Positions 22,571 to 33,979 of a DNA stretch of 64,000 bases are shown in pieces. The first letter of the stretch is position 1. Every line of letters begins with the position of its first letter. The position numbers and the translations under genes are program-made. The stretch comes from JAOUJD01 sp963811265. GTDB taxonomy: Bacteria; Pseudomonadota; Gammaproteobacteria; Burkholderiales; Burkholderiaceae_F. The notes beneath the pieces are model-generated. The model made no database searches and was not told where the DNA came from. It saw only the letters and a program-made list of their open reading frames with translations. Location of the stretch: assembly GCA_963811265.1 (NCBI GenBank), contig CAWEQS010000004.1, forward strand, positions 71,715 to 135,714. Direction: 5' to 3'.

Positions 22571-23603
22571 TCAGCCGTAGCGCTGCCGCGCGAGCGCCGC
22601 GCCCTGCGCGAGCGCCTGCGAGCTTGCGCGCGGCGATGTCGCGATCCATCGGCGCCATCCCGCAGTTGGTGCACGGCAGGAGCCGCTCGCGCGCGACGAA
22701 CTGCAGCGCGCGGCCGATGGTGTCCGCGACCTCATCGGGCGTCTCGACGTCGTCGGACGCGACGTCGATGACGCCGACCATCACGTCCTTGCCCTCGAGC
22801 AGCCGGATCAGGTCCATCGGAACGTGCGAGTGCTGGCATTCGAGCGACACCTGCTTGATCGAGCTCTTCGCGATCGCGGGGAAGATCTCCTCGTACTGGC
22901 GCCACTCCTCGCCGAGGCTCTTCTTCCAGTCGACGTTGGCCTTGATGCCGTAGCCGTAGCAGATGTGGACGGCCGTCGTGCACGTGAGCCCGGCGGCCGC
23001 GCGCTCGAGCGCCTTCAGGCCCCACACGTTGACGTCCTTCATGTAGACGTTGAACGCCGGTTCGTCGAACTGCACGACGTCGACGCCGTCGGCCTCGAGC
23101 GCCCGCGCTTCCTGGTTCAGCAGGTCCGCGAAGGCCATCGCCATCGCGACGCGTCCCTCCGGCCCGCCGCCGAAGTGGCGGTCGGCCACGGTGTCGACGA
23201 TCGTCATCGGGCCGGGCATCGTGATCTTGAGCTTCTTCTTCGTGTGCGCGCGGGCGAACCGGGCCTCGGTCCCGTGCACGCGGCCCTTCAGCGCCAGCGG
23301 CCCGACGACCTGCGGCACCATCGCCTTGTAGCGGTCGTTGCGGATGCCCATCTCGACCTTGTGCTCGAAGTCGATGCCGTCGACCGCCTCGAGGAAGCCG
23401 TGGACGAAGTGCTGCCGCGACTGCTCGCCGTCGGTGACGATGTCCAGGCCAGCGTCTTCCTGCGCCTTGATCCAGACCAGCGTCGCGTCTCGCTTCGCCT
23501 CCGCCAGTGCGGCGCCCTGCGCCTTCCACTGCGGCCACAGCTTGTGCGTCTCCGCCAGCCACGAGGGTTTGGGCAGGCTGCCTGCAATCGTCGCTTCGAA
23601 CAT
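22571..23603 (-). CDS. MetE C-terminal-domain-like methyltransferase (cobalamin-independent methionine synthase family; one frameshift)
   Basis: ATG 23603 with GGGGAG upstream. The protein is about 340 residues, half the length of MetE, and matches the zinc catalytic barrel only. IAGSLPKPSWLAE opens it, and DGEQSRQHFVHGFLEAVDGI, VVQFDEPAF, VHICYGYG, LECQHSHVP and PCTNCGMAPMDR carry the putative Zn ligands (His/Cys, Glu, Cys). Stand-alone forms move methyl groups from varied donors, so methionine synthesis is not certain. A one-base frame change near 22620 scrambles the last 15 residues; the restored end reads ALARQRYG with TGA at 22571. It is the last gene of the leftward catabolic set, 21 bp behind the amidase. 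Confidence 0.8.
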
Positions 23604-23624
23604 GGTGTCTCCCCTGGTTTGAAT

Positions 23625-25025
23625 TCAGCCTTGCAGCAGCGGCGCGAGATCGGGCGTGCGCCGGTGCCAGTCGGTGACGCGCTGGATCGCGATGCCGATG
23701 CGGAGCAGCGCTGCGTCGGTCCCGGGCCGCCCGAGCAGTTGCGCGCCGACCGGCAGGCCTCGGCCTGAAAAGCCGGCAGGCAGCGACAGCGCGCAGGTGT
23801 CGAGGTAGTTGCCGGCGCGCGTGAAGCTCGCCATCGGCGTCGCGGTTTCGTCGACCGCCTCGACCGGGCACGCGGTCATCGGCACGGTCGGCGTCAGAAA
23901 GGCGTCGCACCACTGCATCCAGTCGACCCACTGCCGGCGCGCCGCGCGGCGGTGCGCGAGCGCGTCGATGTAGTCGGCCGCCGTGATCGACCTGCCGCCG
24001 AGGATGCGCCGGCGCACGCCGGGTCCGATCGGCAGCCGCTCGTCCTCGGCGTAGGCGCGGTGGACGGACCAGGCCTCGGCCGCGGTCAACTGGCCGTTGC
24101 GCCGCATCAGGTCGTCGAAGTCGAACGGAAACCGGCGTTCGGTGACCTCGGCGCCGAGCGCGCGCAGCACGCCTGCGGCCGCCTCGACCCCTGCCACGAC
24201 GTCGGGCTCGACCGCGATCGGAAACTGGTCGGCCGGCAGCACGGCGATGCGAACGCCCGCGAGCGACGGCTCGGGCTCCGCTGCCGCGAGAGCGGCGAAG
24301 GCGCGGGCGGACGCGCCCTCGCCGAGCATGGCCGCGGTGAGGAGAGCGGCGTCTGCGGCGCTGCGCGTCATCGGGCCGATCGTGTCGAGCGTGGTCGACA
24401 GCGGGAACGCGCCGTCGGTGCTGACGAGGCCGCCGCTGGTCTTCAGCCCCGTGATGCCGTTGAGCGCTGCCGGGATGCGCACCGAGCCGCCGGTGTCCGA
24501 CCCGATCGCCGCCGGCGCCAGCCCCGCGGCCACGGCCACGCCCGATCCGCTCGACGATCCGCCGGGCACGCGGTGCGTGCCGAGATCCCACGGGTTCCAG
24601 GGGGTGCCGAGGTGCGGATTGGTGCCCCAGGTGCCGAACGCGAACTCGACCATTTGCGTCTTGCCGAGTGGCACCATGCCCGCGGCCAGCAGATGGCGGA
24701 CCACCTCCGCGGTGGTCGCGCTGATCCGCTGCGTCCACAGGGCGGAGCCGACGCCGGTGGGAAAGCCCTCGACCTCGAGCAGGTCCTTCAGCGCGACCGG
24801 CACGCCGTCGAGCGGGCCGAGCCGCAGCCCGCTCGCGCGCCGCTCGTCCGCCGCGCGCGCGTGGCGCCGCGCAAGGTTCTCGTCGACGTGGACGAACGCG
24901 TGCAGCGCCGGATCGAGCCGGCGGATGCGTTCGAGGAACGACTCGGCGAGTTCCAGCGCGCTGGCCTCCCCGCGCGCGAGCATCGCGGAGAGCGCGGCGA
25001 GCGAGGAAAAGGGGTCGATCGACAT
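23625..25025 (-). CDS. amidase (amidase signature family)
   Basis: 466 residues from ATG 25025; an ATG at 25073 is in frame but would overlap the gene upstream. All amidase-signature elements are present: VALKDLLEVEG with the catalytic Lys, GGSSSGSGVAVAAGLAP with the Gly/Ser-rich core and cis-Ser, and GSDTGGSVRIPAALNGI with the nucleophile Ser. These enzymes hydrolyse a C-N amide bond of small amides, glutamyl/aspartyl amides or carbamoyl compounds. The clustering with MlrC-type and D-aminoacylase genes suggests a catabolic amidase rather than GatA. The frame is clean and it lies 25 bp behind the M81 gene. Confidence 0.9.
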   Translation of the reverse strand: MSIDPFSSLAALSAMLARGEASALELAESFLERIRRLDPALHAFVHVDENLARRHARAADERRASGLRLGPLDGVPVALKDLLEVEGFPTGVGSALWTQRISATTAEVVRHLLAAGMVPLGKTQMVEFAFGTWGTNPHLGTPWNPWDLGTHRVPGGSSSGSGVAVAAGLAPAAIGSDTGGSVRIPAALNGITGLKTSGGLVSTDGAFPLSTTLDTIGPMTRSAADAALLTAAMLGEGASARAFAALAAAEPEPSLAGVRIAVLPADQFPIAVEPDVVAGVEAAAGVLRALGAEVTERRFPFDFDDLMRRNGQLTAAEAWSVHRAYAEDERLPIGPGVRRRILGGRSITAADYIDALAHRRAARRQWVDWMQWCDAFLTPTVPMTACPVEAVDETATPMASFTRAGNYLDTCALSLPAGFSGRGLPVGAQLLGRPGTDAALLRIGIAIQRVTDWHRRTPDLAPLLQG

Positions 25026-25050
25026 CGGAAGTTCCCGGCCGTGTGGCGGA

Positions 25051-26538
25051 TCAAGCGTAGCGGGCGTCGGCATCGAGCGGATGGATCGGCCGCCGCACGC
25101 GCTCGAAGCGGAACAGCGTGTAGTCGGAACTCGTCACGCCGCGGCTGTCGCACTCGACCAGGCCGCCGGCGATCGGCACGAAGCTCGGGCGGCAGTACAT
25201 GCGCGACTTCAGGATCAGGTAGTCGAAGCGCGCCGGATCGAGGCCGGTACTGGTGAACACGCCGAGGTCGAGCGGCTCCATCGGCCGCTCGGTCACCACC
25301 GCCGTGAAGTCGTCCGCCTCGAGCACCGCGGTGCGTCCCATCGCCCAGGTCTCGCCGGTGTAGATCGGGCCGGTGATGCGGAAGCGGCCGTCGGTCAGCG
25401 CGCGCACTCGCGCCCGCGTGCGCATCCGTGGACGCGGATCGGTGCCGAGGCCGAGCGGCCGGACGTTGCCGAGTTCGAGGTCCATCGTCGCGCCCAGCCC
25501 CGCGGTCGTGGCGATCTCGACCGCGGCCGGATCGCACAACGGCCCGACGCCGACGTTCGACAAGCCCTGGCGCAGGCACTCCTCGAGCACGTCGGTGGTG
25601 TCGCACGTTCCGCCGGACATCACGTTGTCCCCGTGGTCGAGCAGCAGCACCGGGCGGCCGCCGGCCCGCGGCTTCAGCCTCTTCGCCTCCGCCACGCTGC
25701 CGGCGAGCGGCGTGCTGGAGTAGACGAAACCGTCGCGCTCCTGCCAGATCGCGCGCGCCAGTTGGTCCGCGGCGCGCTGCGCCTCGTCGTGCGTGCAGCC
25801 GACGGTGACCACGCTGACGCCGGCGTCCTGGAAGTCGGCGAGGGAGAAGCCGGCGAACACCGTGGCGGCGAGCAGGCCGTCGCGCTCGCAACTCCGCGCC
25901 CGCTCCACCGCGCGCTGCATCGCGCCTTCGCCCGTCGCGCTGCGCAGCGTGTGCGACAGCAGCGGCGGCTGGGCCCACGCGACGTGCGGCCGCGGCCCGC
26001 CGTCGATCCAGTCGAACAGCAGCCGCGCCGCGTGCGCGCCGGTCTCGAACATGTCGACGTGCGGATAGGTCTTGAAGCCGACGATGACGTCGGCGGCGTC
26101 GACCATCGCCTGCGTGATGTTGCCGTGCAGGTCGAGCGCGACCGCCAGTGGCGTGTTCCGCGCGAAGCCGCGGATCCGGCGCAGCAGTTCGCCCTCGCCG
26201 TCGTCGAACCGCTCGGACACCATCGCGCCGTGCAGGTCGAGCAGGATCGCGTCGCAGCCTGCGCGCACCGCCTCGACGATTGCGCCCGCAAGCCGCTCGT
26301 ACGCCGCGGCGTCGACGCGACCGCTGGGATTCGCGGTGGCGTTGACGGCGACCGTCATGTCCGCGCCGTGGCGCTCTGCCGCCTCGATGAACGCGCCGAG
26401 CGCGGTGCGGCTGCCCTTCGCCTGGCGATACGCGGCCTCGCCGAAGGTCGGCCCGTCCGGGCCGAACGACGCGAGCGGCGTCGGCACCGGCGAAAAGGTG
26501 TTGGTCTCGTGGTTGAGCCGGGCGGCGACGATCTTCAT
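25051..26538 (-). CDS. M81 family metallopeptidase (MlrC/microcystinase C family)
   Basis: 495 residues, clean, from ATG 26538. The N-terminal domain has RLNHETNTFSP, LDLHGAMVSE and ALDLHGNIT, which contain the conserved metal-site histidines. The C-terminal MlrC domain has LLLDHGDNVMSGGTCDTT and the SSDYTLF ending. MlrC of sphingomonads cleaves linear tetrapeptides from microcystin, but most family members belong to other catabolic operons and their substrates are unknown. The position between an amidase and an N-acyl-D-amino-acid deacylase points to breakdown of modified peptides or amides. Spacing is 22 bp from the gene upstream and 25 bp to the one downstream. Confidence 0.88.
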   Translation of the reverse strand: MKIVAARLNHETNTFSPVPTPLASFGPDGPTFGEAAYRQAKGSRTALGAFIEAAERHGADMTVAVNATANPSGRVDAAAYERLAGAIVEAVRAGCDAILLDLHGAMVSERFDDGEGELLRRIRGFARNTPLAVALDLHGNITQAMVDAADVIVGFKTYPHVDMFETGAHAARLLFDWIDGGPRPHVAWAQPPLLSHTLRSATGEGAMQRAVERARSCERDGLLAATVFAGFSLADFQDAGVSVVTVGCTHDEAQRAADQLARAIWQERDGFVYSSTPLAGSVAEAKRLKPRAGGRPVLLLDHGDNVMSGGTCDTTDVLEECLRQGLSNVGVGPLCDPAAVEIATTAGLGATMDLELGNVRPLGLGTDPRPRMRTRARVRALTDGRFRITGPIYTGETWAMGRTAVLEADDFTAVVTERPMEPLDLGVFTSTGLDPARFDYLILKSRMYCRPSFVPIAGGLVECDSRGVTSSDYTLFRFERVRRPIHPLDADARYA

Positions 26539-26560
26539 CGAGCGAGGTTCTCCAGGGACT

Positions 26561-28011
26561 TCAGTGAGCGCGACGGAGCACGCGGCCGGGGCGCGCGCCG
26601 GTGGCGCGGTTCGCGTGCCACGCCAGCACTCCGCTCACATACACCGAGTGGATGCCGGCGGCCGGCGTCTTGGGTTGGGCGAAGGTGGCCACGTCGGCGA
26701 TGCGGGCCGGATCGAACACGACGAGATCCGCGGCCAGTCCCGGCGCGATGCGGCCGCGGCCGGCGAGGCGAAAGCGGTCGGCCGGCAGTCCGGTCATCCG
26801 GTGCACCGCCTCCTCGAGCGTGAACAGGTGGCGCCGCCGGGCGTAGTGACCGAGCACGCGCGGGAACGCGCCCCACAGCCGCGGGTGCGGAAACTCGTCG
26901 TGCGGCAGGCCGTCGGAGCCGATCATCGTCTCGGGATACGCGAGGATGCGCTCGACGTCGGCCTCGTCCATCGAGAAGTAGATCGCGCCGGCGGGTTGCA
27001 GCGCGTCGATCGTCGCGTCGACCGCCAGGCCGTCGGCGGCGGCGAGTTCATCGAGATAGCGGCCGGCCGCTTCGGGCCGCGCCTTCGACCACGCGATCAG
27101 CACCCGCTGCGCCTGCGCGGCGGCGTCCTTGCGCAGCACGGTCGACGACGCGGTGTACGGATAGCAGTCGAGGCACACGTCGCGCGTGCGGCGCGCCTCG
27201 TCGAGCAGCGCGAGCGTCTCGCGCGACCGGCCGAAGTTGGCGCGGCCGATCACCTTGTGGTGCGAGAGCACCTGCCGCACGCCGAGGTGGCCCGCGATCT
27301 CCATCGCCTCGGTCATCGACTCGAGGACGCGCTCGCCCTCGTCGCGGATGTGCGAGGCGATCAGCGCGTCGGTGCCGCGCAGCGGCTCGAACACCTGCCG
27401 GATCTCGTCGGCAGTGGCGGCGTTCGCGGGCGCGTAGTAGGTGCCCGTCGACACGCCGATCGCGCCCGCCGCGAGCGCTTCGGCAACGCCGGCCTGCATC
27501 GCGGCGATCTCGGATGGGCTCGCGGGCCGGTCGAGCGCACTCATCGCCATCACGCGCAGCGTCGTGTGGCCGACGAGCGCGGCGCAGTTGATCGCGGGCG
27601 GCTGCGCTTCGAGCGCGGCGAAGTAGTCGCGGAAGGAGCCGAAGCGTTGCGACGGCAACTCGGCCGCATCGGCGGCGACGAGGTTCAGCGGCGGCACCGC
27701 CGTGCGGTCGCCGAGAGGCGCCAGGCTGACGCCGCAGTTGCCGGTCACGACCGTCGTCACCCCCTGGCTGAGCTTGGGCGTCATCGAAGGGTCGGCGAGC
27801 AGCAGGCGGTCGTCGTGCGTGTGGACGTCGATGAAGCCGGGCGCGATCGCCAGGCCTTCGAGGTCGATCACTTCGGCCGCTTGCGCCGGCGGCGGCCGCA
27901 TCGAATCCCGCGATCACGCCATCGCGCAGCGCGACGTCGGTGCGCCGCGCCGGCGCGCCGGTCCCGTCGATCACGAGTCCGCCACGTAGAACTACGCTGG
28001 TCCCTGGCCAT
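26561..28011 (-). CDS. N-acyl-D-amino-acid deacylase (amidohydrolase superfamily; two frameshifts near the start)
   Basis: ATG 28011 with AAGGGAA upstream. The N-terminus reads MARDQ, then after a one-base shift VVLRGGLVIDGTGAPARRTDVAL, then after a second shift near 27900 the rest. The main body has APGFIDVHTHDDRLLL (metal-binding HxH), TVVTGNCGVSLAPL, QVLSHHKVIGRANFGRS, MIGSDGLPHDEFPHPRLWGAFPRVL with the catalytic Asp, and the composite beta domain GRIAPGLAADLVVFDP. This pattern is COG3653, which removes acyl groups from D-amino acids or related dipeptides. About 480 residues is normal. It is the first gene of the leftward set. Confidence 0.85.
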
Positions 28012-28282
28012 GTTTCCCTTGTCGTTCGGCTCCGTGTAGTCTGTCCCTTCGCTTCACGCTCGGCAAATCGCAGCGCCTCGGCGCTGCACGCAGACAGCGC
28101 ACTCATGCACCGCTTTGGTGGATGCGCTGCAGACGGGGCCACCAACCTCGCGCGCTGCCGCCGAGCGATGGATCGTCCGCATTCGCTCTGGAACATTTCT
28201 TGCGTTGAACGACGCCCTGTCGCGCCGAACGCAGTGCCGGGCGAGCGGCCCCTGTTTTTCTTCTGAGGAGGAGACGTAAGTG
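28012..28282. other. divergent promoter region of the catabolic locus
   Basis: 271 bp between two divergent starts, so promoters for both the hydrolase set and the Dpp-type transporter must lie here. It is slightly less GC-rich near 28190-28270. A strong ribosome-binding site (GAGGAGGAG) stands before ATG 28283. I found no inverted repeat or hexamer pair that I would defend. Confidence 0.4.
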
Positions 28283-29890
28283 ATGAGCATGCGTACCACC
28301 GGTTGGCGGCGTCACGGGATTGCCCTGGCGCTCGGACTGGCGATGACCGCCAGCGTCGTGTTTTCCTCGCCCGCCGCTCGCGCAGGGCAAGGTGCTGAAG
28401 TTCATTCCGGAGGCGGACCTGCGGATCCTCGATCCGATCACGACCACCGCGTACATCACGCGCAACCACGGCTACATGGTGTACGACGTGCTGTTCGCGA
28501 CCGACGCGAAGTTCCAGGTCCAGCCGCAGATGGTCGACAAGTGGGAGGTCAGCAAGGACAAGCTGACCTACACGTTCACGCTGCGCGACGGCCTGAAGTT
28601 CCACGACGGCGCAGCCGGTGAAGTCGGCCGACTGCATCGCCTCGATCGAGCGCTGGGCCAAGCGCGACGTGTTCGGCCAGAAGCTCGCCGAGATGACCGA
28701 GTCGTGGACGGCGGTCAACGACAAGACCTTCCGCCTGAAGCTGAAGAAGCCGTTCCCGTACGTGCTCGAGGCGCTCGGCAAGCCGTCGTCGAACGTGCCG
28801 TTCATCATGCCGGAGCGCATCGCGAAGACCGACGCCAACACCGCGATCACCGACCCGACCGGCTCCGGCCCGTTCAAGATGGTCAAGGACCAGTGGGTCC
28901 CGGGCAACAAGGTCGTGTACGTGAAGAACACCGACTACGTGCCGCGCAAGGAAGCGCCGTCCTGGGGCGCCGGCGGCAAGGTCGTGAAGGTCGACCGCGT
29001 CGAGTGGATCTACATCCCGGACGCGGCCACCGCCGCCGCCGCGCTGAACAGCGGCGAGGTCGACTGGTGGCAGCAGGTGCCGACCGACCTGATCCCGATG
29101 CTGGCGAAGAACAAGGACGTCAAGGTCGAGAGCGTCGATCCGCTCGGCTCGATCGGCCTGCTGCGCTTCAACCACCTGCAGCCGCCGTTCAACAACGTGA
29201 AGATGCGCCAGGCGGTGCTGGCGGTGGTCAACCAGAAGGACTACGCGATCGCCATCGCCGGCGACGCCAAGAACGGCAAGCCGTGCCCGTCGTTCTTCAC
29301 CTGCGGCACGCCGATGGCGAACACCGCCGGGTCGGAGGCGCTGACCGGCAAGCGCGACTTCGACAAGGCGAAGGCGCTGGTCAAGGAGTCCGGCTACAAG
29401 GGCGAGAAGGTCATCCTGATGTCCGCCACCGACCAGCCGATCGTGCACGCGCAGGCGCTGGTCACGCAGGACATCCTGAAGAAGATCGGCCTGAACGTCG
29501 AACTGGCGGCCAGCGACTGGGGCACGCTGATCACGCGCCGCGGCTCGAAGGAGCCGGTGGAGAAGGGCGGCTGGAGCGTCTTCCACACCTGGTTCGTCGG
29601 CCCGGACATCACGACGCCGGCGCTGAACTCGCCGCTGCGCGGCGCGGGCGAGAAGTCGTGGTTCGGCTGGCCGACCGACGCCAAGCTCGAGGAACTGCGC
29701 GACGCGTGGTTCAGCGGCGCCGGACGTGGCCGACCAGAAGAAGATCGCCGAGGAGATGCAGAAGCGCGCGTTCGAGTCGGTGCCGTACATCCCGACCGCG
29801 CAGTTCATCATCCCGACCGCGTACCGCACGAACCTCTCCGGCGTGATCATCTCGCCGGTGACGTTCCTCTGGAACGTGGAGAAGAAGTAA
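28283..29890 (+). CDS. ABC transporter substrate-binding protein, family 5 (DppA/OppA type; three frameshifts)
   Basis: GAGGAGGAG precedes GTG 28280/ATG 28283. A signal peptide (GIALALGLAMTASVVFSSPAARA) is followed, after a shift near 28390, by KVLKFIPEADLRILDPITTT, the typical start of the mature protein. WEVSKDKLTYTFTLRDGLKFHDG is the SBP_bac_5 signature; shifts near 28615 and 29720 break the frame again. At 28615 deleting one A restores GAPVKSADC. The mature protein of about 510 residues captures peptides, ureides or other solutes in the periplasm. It leads the operon for the two permeases and two ATPases downstream, and a hairpin at 29906-29927 separates it from them. Confidence 0.87.
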
Positions 29891-29905
29891 CGCTTGCGTA
29901 GACGT

Positions 29906-29927
29906 CGCCCCGGCGCGCGCCGGGGCG
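29906..29927 (+). terminator. hairpin between substrate-binding protein and permease genes
   Basis: CGCCCCGGCG and CGCCGGGGCG form a perfect 10-bp stem with two bases between the arms, 16 bp after the stop codon and followed by ATTT. Such hairpins after binding-protein genes usually cause partial termination or protect the upstream mRNA, giving more binding protein than permease. The T-run is weak, so partial rather than full termination is inferred. Confidence 0.6.
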
Positions 29928-29991
29928 ATTTGCATTGCCGCCGTGATACGGTCCCGGTTCGCCGGGACTTCTCGCAGGTCCCGCTTCCCCG

Positions 29992-30934
29992 ATGCTCCGC
30001 TACACGCTCAAACGCCTGCTCGCGACCATCCCCGTCATGGCGGTCGTGGCGCTGTTCGTCTTCTCGCTGCTGTACCTCAGCCCGGGCGACCCGGCGGCGG
30101 TCATCGCCGGCGACATCGCCACCGAGGAGGACATCGCGAAGATCCGCGCCCAGCTCGGGCTCGACCAGCCGTACCTGGTGCGCTTCGGCAGCTGGGTCGG
30201 CGACCTCGCGCGCGGCGACCTCGGCACGTCGATCTTCACGCAGCTGCCGGTGTCGACGCTGATCGGGCAGCGCATCGAGCCGACGCTCGCGCTGACGCTC
30301 TGCACGCTCATCGTCGCCGTCGGGCCTCGCCGTGCCGCTCGGCGTGCTGGCCGCGGCGCGCGCCGGCGGCTGGATCGACCGCATCGTGATGGCGCTCTCG
30401 GTGCTGGGCTTCTCGGTGCCGGTGTTCGTGATCGCCTACGGGCTGATCTTCACGTTCGCGGTCTGGCTCGAATGGCTGCCGGTGCAGGGCTACCGCAGCC
30501 TCAGCGAGGGCTTCGTGCCGTTCATCCGCCACATGATCCTGCCGAGCGTCGCGCTCGGCCTCGTCTACATGGCGCTGATCGCGCGCATCACGCGCGCGAC
30601 CATGCTCGACGTGCTGGCGCAGGACTACGTGCGCACCGCCACCGCCAAGGGCCTCGCGCCCGGCACCGTGCTCGTCCGCCACGCGCTGAAGAACGCCGCG
30701 GTGCCGATCGTCACCATCATCGGCATCGGCGTCGCGCTGCTGATCGGCGGCGTGGTCGTCACCGAGACGGTGTTCGCGATTCCCGGCCTCGGCCGGCTGA
30801 CGGTCGACGCGATCCTGCGGCGCGACTACCCGATCATCCAGGGCGTGACGCTGCTGTTCTCGGCGGTCTACGTGCTGGTCAACCTGCTGGTCGACCTCAG
30901 CTACTCGCTGTTCGATCCGCGGATCCGCTACTGA
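29992..30934 (+). CDS. ABC transporter permease, DppB type (one frameshift)
   Basis: ATG 29992; reconstructed length about 314 residues. The N-terminus, LRYTLKRLLATIPVMAVVALFVFSLLYLSPGDPA, is typical of DppB. The EAA-like loop reads DYVRTATAKGLAPGTVLVRHALKNA and is followed by GGVVVTETVFAIPGLGRL. About six membrane helices. At about 30326 GTCGGGCCTC should read GTCGGCCTC; removing one G joins IVAVG to LAVPLGVLAAARAGG. It forms the channel with the next gene, whose ATG starts 3 bp after its stop. Confidence 0.87.
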
Positions 30935-30936
30935 GC

Positions 30937-31835
30937 ATGGCGCCGTTGCGCGTCCGACCGTCGCCACGCCGCGCCGAAGTCGGTCTCGCCGACCGGTCGG
31001 CAGCGCTTCAAGGACGCGCTGCGCCGGCACCCGACCGCGATCGCCGGCGCCATCGTGCTGCTGCTGATGGTGCTGGTGGCGATCTTCGCGGCGCTGGCTC
31101 GGCACCGTCGACCCGCAGGCGCTGTCGCCGATCCGCCGCCTGCGCCCGACTCGGCGCCGAGTACTGGTTCGGCACCGACATGCTGGGGCGCGACGTCTAC
31201 AGCCGCGTCATCTACGGCACGCGCGTTTCGCTGACCGTGGGCCTCGCGGTGGCGCTGCTGGCGACGACGATCGGCCTGGCGATCGGCCTGGTCACCGGCT
31301 ACCTGCGCTGGCTCGACGCCGTCATGATGCGCGTGATGGACGGGCTGATGTCGATCCCGTCGGTGCTGCTGGCGATCGCGCTGATCTCGCTGACCCGCGC
31401 CAGCCTCGAGAACGTCATCATCGCCATCGCGATCGCCGAGATGCCGCGCGTGGTGCGGCTGGTGCGCTCGCTGGTCCTGACGCTGCGCGAGCAGCCGTAC
31501 GTCGAGGCGGCGATCGCGTCCGGCACGCGGCTGCCCGCGATCCTGCTGCGCCACATCCTGCCGAACACCGCTGGCGCCGCTGCTGGTGCAGGCGACCTAC
31601 ATCTGCGCGTCGGCGATGATCACCGAGGCCATCCTGTCGTTCATCGGCGCCGGCACGCCGCCCAACATCCCGAGCTGGGGCAACATCATGGCCGAGGCGC
31701 GCAGCCTGATCCAGGTGCGCGCCGACCATCCTGCTGTTCCCCGGCCTGTTCCTGTCGCTGACCGTGCTGTCGGTCAACCTGCTCGGCGACGGCCTGCGCG
31801 ATGCGCTCGATCCGCGCCTGGCGAGGCGGCTGTAG
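30937..31835 (+). CDS. ABC transporter permease, DppC type (multiple frameshifts)
   Basis: ATG 30937 follows the DppB stop by two bases. Reading across frames gives RQRFKDALRRHPTAIAGAIV, LGTVDPQALSPI, EYWFGTDMLGRDVYSRVIYG (the hallmark of DppC), a long clean membrane region, EQPYVEAAIASGTRLPAILLRHILPN as the EAA loop, then GAGTPPNIPSWGNIMAEA and LTVLSVNLLGDGLRDALDPRL. Breaks lie near 30995, 31095, 31150, 31572 and 31725, the densest cluster of errors in the window. The end, TAG 31833-31835, is two bases before the ATPase gene. Confidence 0.82.
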
Positions 31836-31837
31836 CG

Positions 31838-32860
<1,023 letters not shown>

Positions 32861-32866
<6 letters not shown>

Positions 32867-32927
32867 GCCGCCGGGCCGCCCCAAGGGCGAATCCCCCTCG
32901 GGGACGGCGCGCAGCGCCAGGGGCCGC
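32861..32927 (+). repeat. Burkholderiales-type intergenic repeat element, copy 1
   Basis: Beginning at the stop codon of the preceding gene (GCATGAGCCG), this 67-bp spacer contains GCCGCCCCAAGGGCGAATCC followed by CCCCTCGGGG. I recall this string as a frequent intergenic motif in Comamonadaceae and relatives; that is recollection, not a search. It can fold into short GC hairpins. A shorter relative starts the same way at 33946-33979 after the next gene. Confidence 0.5.
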
Positions 32928-33945
<1,018 letters not shown>

Positions 33946-33951
<6 letters not shown>

Positions 33952-33979
33952 GCCGGCCAGGCGGCCCCGAGGGTGCACC
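33946..33979 (+). repeat. Burkholderiales-type intergenic repeat element, copy 2 (short)
   Basis: The spacer between the DppF-type ATPase and the lyase begins GCATGAGCCG and continues with GGCGGCCCCGAGGG, resembling the first 27 bases of the 32861 element. Both copies begin at the stop codon of the gene before. The similarity is short, so common origin is an inference. Confidence 0.35.

Noticed and set aside
25026..25073. Upstream ATG for the amidase
   Set aside because: It would overlap the end of the M81 gene by 23 bp and adds Pro-rich residues not seen in the family; 25025 is preferred.
30308..31554. Long reverse-strand frames opposite the permease genes
   Set aside because: Asp/Arg/His-rich shadow sequence; the forward strand encodes recognisable DppB and DppC membrane segments.
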